In this document: piece by piece, positions 34,906 through 42,361 of the stretch
Numbering within the stretch: the stretch's first letter is position 1
Layout of the letters: each line of letters starts with the position of its first letter
Assembly: GCF_029544075.1 (NCBI RefSeq)
Contig: NZ_JAJQJH010000004.1
Span: 151,920-215,919, forward strand
From: Chromohalobacter canadensis
GTDB taxonomy: Bacteria; Pseudomonadota; Gammaproteobacteria; Pseudomonadales; Halomonadaceae
Direction: 5' to 3'
DNA: 64,000 nucleotides
Translations under genes and position numbers: made by a program
Notes under the pieces: generated by a model
Seen by the model: the letters and a program-made list of their open reading frames with translations, nothing else
What the model was told of the DNA's origin: nothing
Database searches by the model: none

Positions 34906-34990
34906 AAGCGACCGGCCACTCCGTGGCAACCGCTCACCATCCGGCCCAAGAGGCCGGCTCATACCCAGCGCCAGCAATAGGAGACGCCCC

Positions 34991-35752
34991 ATGGATGACG
35001 AGCTGTGGGCCATAACAGCCGACCTAGATAGTGTTCTTTACCGACTGGCCAATCACATGAGCAGCGACAAGCTGAAGACCCAGGATGTTGAACCCCAGTG
35101 CTCAAACCGCGTAGATGCTGCCCGCGTTGTTATGTGCAGCGTGACACTTGATGAAGCGCGTGGCCCCGTTTACCCGAAATTCAATATTGAACGCGCAATT
35201 CATATTTCTCGTCTAGCAAAAGAAGGCATATTGTCTCGTTTCCACTTTGAGGAGAAGGGAACCCCTTACCATTTTCGCGACGATAAGGCTGTGCTCGACC
35301 AAAACGAGGATTCGAAGTTAAGCGAGCGAACCGATGCAGAGCATGAAAACGCAGAGCTAGCTGACCTGTTGACAGCCATGCGGGCGTTGGTCAACTGGCG
35401 AATAACCGGATGGCCGTTAGAAGATGAGCACATGGAGTCACTTATATGCGCAGTGGAATCATGGGCTAATAGGGAGGGAGTATATATCGGAGAGGCCGAG
35501 GGGCTACCCCTAACACCAAAGCGACAGATTGACCGTCGCAGATGGCTGCGTGAGCGAGCCGCATGGTCCGCTTACTCAATGCATATGGACGACCCAAAAG
35601 CCAACCCTGTAGATGAAAACTTATTTGAACAAGCAGGCGAGCGCTTTAGCATGTCAGCGTCAGTTGTAAAGCGTGCCTACTACTCAGACCGTATCAGACA
35701 ATTGAGGGAGGAGGTTTGGCCACGCTATTGGTCAGAAACCGGCGAAAACTGA
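34991..35752 (+). CDS. Hypothetical island protein, AT-rich gene
   Basis: A 253-residue, acidic, soluble protein with no signal peptide or membrane helix. ATG 34991 is preceded by AGGAGA; the upstream frame passes through the iteron block and is not credible. Its second half has many Trp and Arg residues (DRRRWLRERAAWSAYSMHMD) and ends EEVWPRYW. I recognise no domain. Base composition and codon choice are visibly more AT-rich than the rest of the island and the chromosome, suggesting separate acquisition; this slot next to the integrase often carries accessory cargo. Function unknown. Confidence 0.75.
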   Translation: MDDELWAITADLDSVLYRLANHMSSDKLKTQDVEPQCSNRVDAARVVMCSVTLDEARGPVYPKFNIERAIHISRLAKEGILSRFHFEEKGTPYHFRDDKAVLDQNEDSKLSERTDAEHENAELADLLTAMRALVNWRITGWPLEDEHMESLICAVESWANREGVYIGEAEGLPLTPKRQIDRRRWLRERAAWSAYSMHMDDPKANPVDENLFEQAGERFSMSASVVKRAYYSDRIRQLREEVWPRYWSETGEN

Positions 35753-35784
35753 CCATTACGCCGCCTGCCTGATCCGTAACCCTT

Positions 35785-35815
35785 GAAGCGTCAACCATCA
35801 ACATGGAGACGCTTC
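35785..35815 (+). promoter_or_regulatory. Inverted repeat covering the ribosome-binding site of the AlpA-like gene
   Basis: GAAGCGTC (35785-35792) pairs perfectly with GACGCTTC (35808-35815), one base before the ATG at 35817. The GGAGA ribosome-binding sequence lies at the loop/stem border. It could be a translational control hairpin or a DNA operator. Confidence 0.5.
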
Positions 35816-35816
35816 G

Positions 35817-36113
35817 ATGCCCATCAAGACGCAAGATCCCGGCGACATTCTCGCCAATGCCCTGACCCGCTACCACGGCGGTTTCGATCCAACCTTGATC
35901 GAACTGCCCGAGGCTGCTGTATTCCCTGGCCTGATCCCCGCCCAGCCAGCCACCGCCCGCAAGGCACGCACCACCGGTAGTCTACTCGGCCGCCCGGCCC
36001 CGCGTTTCGTGAAGCGTGGCCGCAGCGTTCGTTACCGCCTCAAGGACGTGCTCGACTGGCTGGCCGATGGTGATACCTACAGGAGCACCGCCGAGGCAGG
36101 GAGGGTCGCCTAA
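35817..36113 (+). CDS. AlpA-like helix-turn-helix regulator/excisionase
   Basis: A 98-residue protein with a C-terminal MerR/AlpA-type DNA-binding region: SLLGRPAPRFVKRGRSVRY followed by RLKDVLDWLADG, the pattern in which an Arg-rich wing and a terminal helix follow the recognition helix. AlpA-family proteins of P4-like elements activate integrase expression or act as excisionases. The N-terminal 45 residues are not recognisable. GGAGA precedes the ATG within an inverted repeat. Its TAA stop shares the last base with the next start codon. Confidence 0.75.
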   Translation: MPIKTQDPGDILANALTRYHGGFDPTLIELPEAAVFPGLIPAQPATARKARTTGSLLGRPAPRFVKRGRSVRYRLKDVLDWLADGDTYRSTAEAGRVA

Positions 36114-36556
36114 TGCTTGCCTACCTCACTCCGGCTCGATATGCTGCAGGCGTTGCGGCAAATTCCGTGACCGACCTTGGCCGGTCGAATCTCTCTAGGC
36201 GCACGAGCGCCACCACCATGACGGGCGCTTTTTTTGTGCCTGCCATGCGTTATGGCGGCTGTGCGTGGGACACCTCACGGTGTGCCGGTTTCCTAGAGTG
36301 CCGGTCGGCCAACCCGCGTACAGTCGCCCCCATCAGCTGCTTGGCCGCAGCCGGGGACGACTCCACAACTCTAGGAGCGTCACCCATGGCACCATGCCTA
36401 TCCCCTACCCGTACTGCATCTGCACGCGCCGCCGCACATCGAGCGATGGCCCGCGCTGCGCTGTTCGCTGATTCCAGCGCCAGCACCCGCCTGAAACGTT
36501 ACAACTCCCACATGGACAAGGCCCGCCGCCTGGAAGGCCAGGAGGTGGCGTCATGA
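36113..36556 (+). CDS. Ash-family ORF (P4-like leader protein)
   Basis: A 147-residue ORF whose central segment, MRYGGCAWDTSRCAGFLECR followed by a CLAAAGDDSTTLGAS stretch, is the hallmark of Ash/Icd-like proteins encoded in the leader region of P4-type elements. N-terminal YLTPARYAAGVAANSV also fits. The family has no proven biochemical function. The ORF contains an intrinsic-terminator-like hairpin at 36206-36235, so the region may act mainly as a regulatory leader. The ATG overlaps the previous stop by one base and the stop overlaps the next ATG by 4 bp. Confidence 0.65.
   Translation: MLAYLTPARYAAGVAANSVTDLGRSNLSRRTSATTMTGAFFVPAMRYGGCAWDTSRCAGFLECRSANPRTVAPISCLAAAGDDSTTLGASPMAPCLSPTRTASARAAAHRAMARAALFADSSASTRLKRYNSHMDKARRLEGQEVAS
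36206..36235 (+). terminator. Intrinsic terminator-like hairpin inside the Ash ORF
   Basis: AGCGCC (36206-36211) pairs with GGCGCT (36224-36229) and is followed by a run of seven T. In P4-like elements the same leader controls immunity by premature termination, so this may be a functional attenuator although it lies inside an open frame. Confidence 0.55.
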
Positions 36557-36819
36557 AAAAGGTCAATGTCACCCCTACCGCTATCAAGCACCGCGCCGAC
36601 AAAGCCGAGCGGATCGGATCCGCGCTGGCGGGCGTTACTACCGTGCTGATTCAGGACGACACCCAGCGTCAGGAAGGCCGCGAAGACGAACGCGGTCCGC
36701 TGGATCCCGTTACCCGAGGAAATCTGTTCGAGGCTCTACTAGCCCTCAGCGATCAATCCACGGATCTGGCGAATTTCATTGACCAGCTGGGCCACGCCGA
36801 GCAGGAGGGCCAGTCATGA
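36553..36819 (+). CDS. Small island protein, unknown
   Basis: An 88-residue acidic helical protein (KHRADKAERIGSALAGVTTV near the start, LSDQSTDLANFIDQLGHAE near the end). Both ends overlap neighbouring genes by 4 bp, which is the main evidence that it is translated. The composition resembles small accessory proteins between regulator and primase genes in satellite elements. No function can be assigned. Confidence 0.65.
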   Translation: MKKVNVTPTAIKHRADKAERIGSALAGVTTVLIQDDTQRQEGREDERGPLDPVTRGNLFEALLALSDQSTDLANFIDQLGHAEQEGQS

Positions 36820-37067
36820 GCGATGACCTGACAATTGCCAAGCAGCTGACCGGTGAATTCGTTTACGAGGCCAGTCGCCTGAGCGTTGCCCTACGCGCAC
36901 TGAGCGAGGCCCACGCCTGCGAGAGCGAAGAGATTAACCAAGGGGTCCGCGATGGGCTAATGGAAGCCGCCTGCCTGCTGGGTGAGCACATGGAGAACTT
37001 CGCCACCGACCGCCATGCATCGCTCGAGAGGATCGAGGCCGAACGTAATCGGGAGGCGAAACAATGA
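36816..37067 (+). CDS. Small island protein, unknown
   Basis: An 83-residue, acidic, helical protein starting MSDDLTIAKQLTGEFVYEAS. It starts with a 4-bp overlap with the previous gene and its stop overlaps a following 42-codon ORF. Resembles its neighbour in size and helical character but not in sequence. Probably a pair of small partner proteins; function unknown. Confidence 0.65.
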   Translation: MSDDLTIAKQLTGEFVYEASRLSVALRALSEAHACESEEINQGVRDGLMEAACLLGEHMENFATDRHASLERIEAERNREAKQ

Positions 37068-37192
37068 GGAACTCACCACACAGGGTCGGATTTGAAATCG
37101 CGCCCTTGAGTGCCTGCACTGCCAGCCGACGCCTCAATGATATCCGGGAGTGCGCGGAGTGCTCACCCCCAGGGGTTACCACATTTTGGTAA
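37064..37192 (+). CDS. Very small Cys-containing ORF (42 aa)
   Basis: An ATG at 37064 is preceded by GGGAGG at 7-8 nt, one of the best ribosome-binding sites in the island, and overlaps the previous stop by 4 bp. It encodes 42 residues with three Cys in the region SACTASRRLNDIRECAECSP and ends TTFW before TAA 37190. It could be a real micro-protein or a leader peptide; its end falls inside the inverted repeat 37173-37195, which is compatible with translation-linked control of the primase gene. Confidence 0.45.
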   Translation: MRNSPHRVGFEIAPLSACTASRRLNDIRECAECSPPGVTTFW

Positions 37193-37195
37193 CCC
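37173..37195. repeat. Inverted repeat upstream of the primase-like gene
   Basis: GGGTTACC (37173-37180) and GGTAACCC (37188-37195) form a perfect 8-bp palindrome with a 7-base centre, 50 bp upstream of the Toprim gene. Candidate operator or mRNA hairpin. Confidence 0.5.
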
Positions 37196-37244
37196 TTCCG
37201 GGATGTCGTGGAACGCGACTCCCTGCCTGCGGGAGGGCAACGCC

Positions 37245-38195
37245 ATGAGCATTGAATCGAGAACGCCCGACCACAAGGGCCGGGCGCCAGTACCACGCTG
37301 TGTGCTCCCCACACATGGTCATCATAGCATCGAAACCGCATTGGTCGATGTCCTGGCGACCCAAGGTGTTGCCGGATTATCCGTCATCGCCGATGGCGAC
37401 ATTCACCGCTTCGATGCGCCTGATAAGCGCCGGGGCAATCTGTCGGGATGGTATGTCTGTCCTACCCATGAGATTGCGATCTATGGCTTCTGGCATACCG
37501 GCGAACAGCACACCGTAACGCTGGCGGGCGAGCATGACCCCATCGCCGCCGAGCAGGCCCGCCAGGCAGCGCGGAGGGCCCGCCAAGCTCGCGCAGCCCA
37601 GCGACAGCGCGAACAGGCTCACGCCGCCAAGCGTGCCCGCCGATTGTGGGCAAGTGCGAGCCCTGCCGATCGTGGCCACGCCTACCTGGTGACCAAGCAA
37701 GTGGCACCCTATGGCCTACGCCAACACGGTAGCAACTTGCTGGTACCGCTGTATGCCGAGGGCCAGCTGGTCAACCTGCAGCGAATCGGCCCGGACGGCG
37801 GAAAACGCTTCATATTCCGGGCCCGCCTCAAAGGCAGCGCGACCATCATCGGCCGGCTGGCGGCCACTTCACGCCTCTACCTCTGCGAAGGCTGGGCCAC
37901 GGCCGCAGCATTGCACGTGGCCACCGGATGCCCCGCAGTCGCTGCGATGACCGCCAACAACCTGGCGGCCGTGGGACACGCCTTGCGCCAGCGCCTACCG
38001 TCCGAGGTGGCCATCACCGTCGCCGCCGATAACGATCGCGGTACCGAAGGTAACCCAGGCATCACCGCTGCCAGGGAGATAGCGACCGCCCTCCGTGCCG
38101 ACCTGACATGGCCGCGCTTCCCATGCGCCGATTGTGCCTGCACCGACTTCAACGACCTGGCACGCTGCCAGGCTCCCCGGGAGGGCGTCGCATGA
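37245..38195 (+). CDS. Toprim-domain primase-like protein of the island
   Basis: A 316-residue protein like the N-terminal and Toprim parts of P4 alpha/phage primases. The segment LYLCEGWATAAALHVATGCP holds the Toprim catalytic Glu, ITVAADNDRGTEGNPGITAA holds the Asp pair, and DFNDLA follows. A long Ala/Arg helical linker (about 105-150) precedes it. A Cys pair (FPCADCACTD) is near the C-terminus. No helicase domain is fused; the DUF3987 product, overlapping by 4 bp, may supply the ATPase. GGGAGG precedes ATG 37245; the earlier in-frame ATG lies inside the small upstream ORF region. Confidence 0.82.
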   Translation: MSIESRTPDHKGRAPVPRCVLPTHGHHSIETALVDVLATQGVAGLSVIADGDIHRFDAPDKRRGNLSGWYVCPTHEIAIYGFWHTGEQHTVTLAGEHDPIAAEQARQAARRARQARAAQRQREQAHAAKRARRLWASASPADRGHAYLVTKQVAPYGLRQHGSNLLVPLYAEGQLVNLQRIGPDGGKRFIFRARLKGSATIIGRLAATSRLYLCEGWATAAALHVATGCPAVAAMTANNLAAVGHALRQRLPSEVAITVAADNDRGTEGNPGITAAREIATALRADLTWPRFPCADCACTDFNDLARCQAPREGVA

Positions 38196-39718
38196 GTAAC
38201 GCCGCCGTAAAGCAACAGCTGGGGCAGCCCGTCGAGCGCGGGAGTGTACTCGAGCTTAACCCGATTCCTCTGGCGCAGCGGGAGCAGCCGCCCGAATTCC
38301 CCATCGAAGCGCTGGGGCCGGTATTGGGCGAGGCGGCCGAGCGCTTGGCTTATCACGTCCAGACTCCGCCAGGTATGGCTGGCCAGTCCGTGCTGGCGGC
38401 CGCAGCACTGGCAGTACAAGGGCAAGTCGATGTCGCTCGCGGCTCAATAGGTCGCGGCCCCGTCTCGCTATTCTGCATGACTGTCGCCGGAAGTGGTGAA
38501 CGCAAGTCGAGTCTGGATGGCCTGGCACTGGCCCCCATTCGTGACCTGGAGGCGGAGAAGCGCAAGGACCACCCCGAGGCGATAGCGAGCTATAAGGCCG
38601 CCCGTGAGGCGTGGGAGATGCGCCGCGAGTCTGTTGTCAACGCCAGCAAGCCCAAGGGTCGCCAGCCCATGAAGGAGGCAGAGCAAACCTTTCTCCAAGA
38701 ACAGCTGGCGGAGATCGACGGGCAAGAGCCACAGCCGCCAGCAACGCCGAGCATGACCTTTGCCGAACCCACGGCCGAGGGTATCTATCGCCACTTGCAA
38801 CACAGCTACCCGAGCGCCGGCCTGTTCAGTGATGAAGGCGTGGGATTCTTCGGCGGGCACGGCATGAGCGAGGAAAGTCGAGGCCGCACGGTGGCGATGG
38901 TCTCCAAGCTGTGGGATGGCTCGCCAATCACTCGGACCCGAGGCACTGCAGGGGAGTCCGGTTTTCTGTCCGGACGCCGGCTATCGGCTCACCTGATGGT
39001 GCAGCCTGTGGTCGCCGCCAAGGTGCTGGGCGACCCAATGCTGCAGGGCCAAGGCTTCCTGGCACGATTCCTTATTGTGCAGGAAACCAGCCTAGTGGGA
39101 AGCCGGCTCCTCAAGGGGCGAGATCCCAAGAGCGGCCCCCATCATGATCCAGCGATCCTCCGCTATTGGGAAACGCTGGCCAGCCTGATTCGTGAGCCTT
39201 TGCATACCGACGAGAACGGCGCCCTATCCCCCCGGCTCGCCAGTATCGATGGTGCAGCCTTCGAGAGCTGGGCACGCCTTCACGACAGCATCGAGTGGCA
39301 GCTCAGTCCCGAGGGGCGCTTTCGTGACGTACAGGCATTCGCCAGCAAAGCCGCCGACAACGCGGCTCGCATCGCCACAGTACTGGCAGTTGTGGAGGGT
39401 GAGACGAATCCCACACCGCAGCACATCGAACGTGCTGGGCGCCTGATGGCGTATTACCTCGAGTCGATGGCCATCCGTACCGCAGAGGCACGCCAGGATA
39501 CACAGGAGCTACAGGCACGTGACCTACTGGAGTGGATCAAAGGACACGGTGGGGAGCTGCATGCCCGCGACTTCAAACGCCTTAGTAGCGAGTACCGGAG
39601 CGCGTCCAAGGCTCGAGCCCTGCTGTCCTTCCTGGTCGACACGGGGCACGTGCAGATTGCCAGCAGCAACCAAAACGGCAAGCCGACAGGCTGGAGAGTT
39701 AGGGAGGCTCAATCATGA
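38192..39718 (+). CDS. DUF3987 protein, probable replication ATPase
   Basis: A 508-residue protein of the DUF3987 family common in plasmids, satellites and islands. The P-loop-like segment is TVAGSGERKSSLDGLALAP (about 94-112), the degenerate GxGERKS form characteristic of this family. SAGLFSDEGVGFFGG contains a Walker B-like DE. The C-terminal 60 residues look like a winged-helix region (RDFKRLSSEYRSASKARALL). The gene overlaps the Toprim gene by 4 bp and the next gene by 4 bp, so a primase-helicase pair split over two proteins is likely. Helicase activity itself is inference. Confidence 0.82.
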   Translation: MSNAAVKQQLGQPVERGSVLELNPIPLAQREQPPEFPIEALGPVLGEAAERLAYHVQTPPGMAGQSVLAAAALAVQGQVDVARGSIGRGPVSLFCMTVAGSGERKSSLDGLALAPIRDLEAEKRKDHPEAIASYKAAREAWEMRRESVVNASKPKGRQPMKEAEQTFLQEQLAEIDGQEPQPPATPSMTFAEPTAEGIYRHLQHSYPSAGLFSDEGVGFFGGHGMSEESRGRTVAMVSKLWDGSPITRTRGTAGESGFLSGRRLSAHLMVQPVVAAKVLGDPMLQGQGFLARFLIVQETSLVGSRLLKGRDPKSGPHHDPAILRYWETLASLIREPLHTDENGALSPRLASIDGAAFESWARLHDSIEWQLSPEGRFRDVQAFASKAADNAARIATVLAVVEGETNPTPQHIERAGRLMAYYLESMAIRTAEARQDTQELQARDLLEWIKGHGGELHARDFKRLSSEYRSASKARALLSFLVDTGHVQIASSNQNGKPTGWRVREAQS

Positions 39719-40425
39719 TCGACCTGATGGAAACCGGCCGTCGCCTATGGGAGAGCGGGGATACCCAACGAGGTGGTAACCCCGACCAGCCGCGACCGGC
39801 AATGGATCTGATGGAGCTGGGACGCCAGATATGGGAAGAAGGCGCGGCCGACGCAGACAGCCCGCCCACCGCCGTTCGCCACTCATCCGCGCCGGCCCAG
39901 TCCAGTGATAGCGGCCCATCCGCAAAACCGCAATATCCGCAGCCCCCAGCGCCTATTAGTGAGATCGAGGCGACCATCACCGGCCTGGCGGATGCGGGCC
40001 GAGCCGTCGATGCAAGGCTGGCTCATCGCTTGCGCGACGTGTTGGCACCGATGGATCGGGCGACCCGTGCGGACCTGATCACCGCGGTGGATGATGCGCT
40101 CGCCTCCACCAATGACCTGGATGAAGCCAATAGGCGGGCGATGGCCTTGCTCGGAGACGCAACCGCCAGGGCGCCCTTGCGTGGGGCTATCGGCGACCGC
40201 GTGCCATGGATCGCCTGGATAGCCGAACGCTGCCCGCTGCTGGCGGAGGATAGGACGTTCATCTGTCGCCGGATGCGCACCCTTCCGCCAAAGGCAGCAG
40301 AGCGCACGGCCAAGCGATACGTGGACACCTGGCGCAAGGCAGCCGATGCAGAGCCCAACCCCGTGAAGCAGGAGAACGCAGGCCGTGCCGCTGCCAATCG
40401 CACCCTGCTGGCACTGATTCGGTAG
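39715..40425 (+). CDS. Island protein with duplicated DLMExGRxxWExG motif
   Basis: A 236-residue protein. Residues 3-15 (DLMETGRRLWESG) and 31-43 (DLMELGRQIWEEG) are two copies of one short motif, followed by a Pro/Ser-rich linker and a helical C-terminal domain (about 82-236) with CRRMRTLPPKAAERTAKRYV. Overlap with the DUF3987 gene by 4 bp points to a replication partner. The linker DNA at 39918-39941 also carries a module-A iteron triple. I do not recognise a domain; the repeated motif could be a docking peptide. Confidence 0.7.
   Translation: MIDLMETGRRLWESGDTQRGGNPDQPRPAMDLMELGRQIWEEGAADADSPPTAVRHSSAPAQSSDSGPSAKPQYPQPPAPISEIEATITGLADAGRAVDARLAHRLRDVLAPMDRATRADLITAVDDALASTNDLDEANRRAMALLGDATARAPLRGAIGDRVPWIAWIAERCPLLAEDRTFICRRMRTLPPKAAERTAKRYVDTWRKAADAEPNPVKQENAGRAAANRTLLALIR
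39918..39941 (+). repeat. Iteron module A inside a coding sequence
   Basis: ATCCGCA at 39918, a degenerate AACCGCA at 39926 and ATCCGCA at 39935 repeat the 8/9-bp spacing of module A seen in the non-coding flanks. It may be a binding site or a coincidence of coding sequence (it encodes SAKPQYPQ). Confidence 0.45.
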
Positions 40426-40637
40426 GTAAATCGCGGGTCCTTCCGTGGAATGTCCCAACCCGCCACGGGGACTGCAGACCGCGGAATTCGCCAAATTTTC
40501 GGCAATGGTAGGTCGTCAGCAGCACCGGGCTACAGACCGCATGGTTGAGCGGCTTAGACCTGCCGATGGTGCCGAAATCGCAACGGCATAATGCCGACAC
40601 GCCGGACGCCCCGGCAAACCATAGAGGAACCCTTCTC

Positions 40638-41708
40638 ATGAGCAACACGACGAAGCGCAAGACATTTGCAACCTGGCAAGAATGGCACGAGGCCATGAAC
40701 ACCAAGCGGGATGAGCTGACCAAGATCGAAGGCATCGGGGAGGCCCGTGAGGCCCGAGACCGAGCGCGGAACGGACTCGACCATGTTGTCCGGGAAGCCA
40801 ACGGCAGCCAGCACCTATCGGCCAATACCTACCATTACACGTTCCAGGGTGACGAGACCCCGGAAACGATCAGGGAAGAGGCGGGGCGGCTCGTTCCCTT
40901 ACTGAAACGGATCATGGCCACCACCGACCGCAAGATGAATGCCCGGTATGAATATGCCGCTAGTCGTATGGAGCGCATCCAGGAGCTTGGCGCCATGTTC
41001 GACGACGCCACCGTAACTCTGGAACGCCTAAATAGCGCACGTAAGGCGATCCAAGCGGAGGTCGAGGATCTGGAAGAGCAGGCACCGAAGGCAAGCGCCT
41101 CCACACTGGACGATCTACGCCGTGAGGCTGACGCCGCAGAAGAGGAGCGCGATCGTATCGCCGTTGCCTTGCGGAACGTGGAGCGGGACGACGGGCCGTT
41201 GAGGCTGGCCCAGGACGCCGAGCGCACGGCCTCCGAGCGCCTGGACGAAGCCGAAGCCCTGGCCGCAATCGGAGAGGCGGACGGCAGTGAAGTAAAAGCC
41301 GCGAAAGCGGGCGCCAGTAAGGCAGCCACAACACTGGAAAAGGAGCGGGAGGAGCATCGCAAGCTCGAGGCGGCTCGCCGTGGATTGCAACGCAAGTTGG
41401 AAGACGCCGAGAGCCACCTGACTACCGTGAAGGCCGTCTATCGCACTGCCTTGAATCGTGTTCGTCAGGCCGACCTGGCAGCGAGAGAGACCGCCCTGGT
41501 CGAGAAGCTCACGAGCCTGAGCGAAGACCTGGCTGACCTGGATCGGATCTATCAGGATCTTGAGGAAGCAGACCCGAAAGCCCACTACGGCAAGGCTGTG
41601 CTGACTGTGCAACTGCCCTTCCTGCATCGCCACGCGCGACGTGACGTACTCAATGACTTCCGCGTAGAGCGCTCCCTCGAGGTAACGAGTGAAGGTCTCG
41701 GGGTCTAA
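40638..41708 (+). CDS. Coiled-coil island protein, unknown
   Basis: A 356-residue highly charged helical protein. From about residue 100 to 330 it is a nearly continuous heptad-type coiled coil rich in Glu, Ala, Arg and Lys (for example EKEREEHRKLEAARRGLQRK). The N-terminal 70 residues (TFATWQEWHEAMNTKRDELT) and the end (QLPFLHRHARRDVLNDFRVE) may be small folded caps. No P-loop is visible, so it is not an SMC ATPase. GAGGAA precedes ATG 40638. It is separated from the replication block by 212 bp and has its own terminator, as cargo genes often are. Confidence 0.75.
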   Translation: MSNTTKRKTFATWQEWHEAMNTKRDELTKIEGIGEAREARDRARNGLDHVVREANGSQHLSANTYHYTFQGDETPETIREEAGRLVPLLKRIMATTDRKMNARYEYAASRMERIQELGAMFDDATVTLERLNSARKAIQAEVEDLEEQAPKASASTLDDLRREADAAEEERDRIAVALRNVERDDGPLRLAQDAERTASERLDEAEALAAIGEADGSEVKAAKAGASKAATTLEKEREEHRKLEAARRGLQRKLEDAESHLTTVKAVYRTALNRVRQADLAARETALVEKLTSLSEDLADLDRIYQDLEEADPKAHYGKAVLTVQLPFLHRHARRDVLNDFRVERSLEVTSEGLGV

Positions 41709-41773
41709 GCCACGCGCTGGAAGCTAGCAGGATTCCACTATCCGACATCCAAAAATCGGACAACGCAACCACC

Positions 41774-41800
41774 GCGGGGCCGCAGGACGGCCCCGCCTTT
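41774..41800 (+). terminator. Rho-independent terminator after the coiled-coil gene
   Basis: GCGGGGCC (41774-41781) pairs with GGCCCCGC (41789-41796) around 7 nt and is followed by CTTTT. It ends the plus-strand transcription of the island. Confidence 0.8.
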
Positions 41801-41816
41801 TCGTATCCCGCCTCAT

Positions 41817-41844
41817 ATCCGCAGTCATCCGCAAGCTATCCGCA
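41817..41844 (+). repeat. Iteron module B, right side (ATCCGCA x3)
   Basis: Three perfect ATCCGCA copies start at 41817, 41827 and 41838 (spacing 10 and 11). The 32 bases from 41817 differ by only five positions from the reverse complement of 34874-34905, the left module B. Confidence 0.75.
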
Positions 41845-41951
41845 ACGAGCCTACGATGTCAGGCACCCCCAAAGTGGGGGCTCCGCACCTTCAGTAATCC
41901 GGCAGCACTGCAAAGGATGGGGTGAATCACCCCCCTTCTGCTGGCGGAGTT

Positions 41952-41975
41952 ATCCGCACATCCGCAGAATCCGCA
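41952..41975 (+). repeat. Iteron module A, right side copy 1 (ATCCGCA x3)
   Basis: Perfect ATCCGCA copies start at 41952, 41960 and 41969 (spacing 8 and 9). The same 24-base arrangement, with one base changed, recurs at 42266-42289 and, inverted, at 34827-34850. Confidence 0.75.
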
Positions 41976-42265
41976 GCGCGTACATCCTGAAGACCGTGGG
42001 ATAAGGGGATGCCGCATCTCTCTGCGGATAAGAGCAGGGACACCGCCGCTTCAATCAGATTTTTATACCCGCGAAATTGAAAAATCAGCCCTTGCCTTCC
42101 TGATAGGACCCGAGCCCCGCGCATCATATTGAGAAAATCACACCTCGTCCGCTTCTGTTTTTGATGGACCAAGGCACATGGACCGGCACCCGCCATGTCT
42201 GCACGGGTGGGATGGAGCGTCCCATCCCCACGCCGCAGTGAGTCCAGCCAGTGCAGGCGGGGGTT

Positions 42266-42289
42266 ATCCGCAAATCCGCAGAATCCGCA
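42266..42289 (+). repeat. Iteron module A, right side copy 2 (ATCCGCA x3)
   Basis: Perfect ATCCGCA copies start at 42266, 42274 and 42283 (spacing 8 and 9), preceded by TT as in the other module A copies. It lies 158 bp from the attR core. Confidence 0.75.
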
Positions 42290-42361
42290 AGCCTTCATGC
42301 ACAGTCGGCGAATCCAGGTTAGTGACCAGCAAGGCTGGCGCCATTGGCGACTTTCTGACGC

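Noticed and set aside
39224..39518. Short minus-strand frames inside the DUF3987 gene
   Set aside because: They are antisense shadows of a gene with recognised domains and coupled neighbours.
40426..40637. Gap before the coiled-coil gene as an additional small gene
   Set aside because: No frame with a start and ribosome-binding site of useful length was found; probably a promoter region.
41817..42289. The ATCCGCA repeats as a CRISPR array
   Set aside because: Repeats are 7 bp with 8-11 bp steps, far shorter than CRISPR repeats and spacers, and no cas genes are present.
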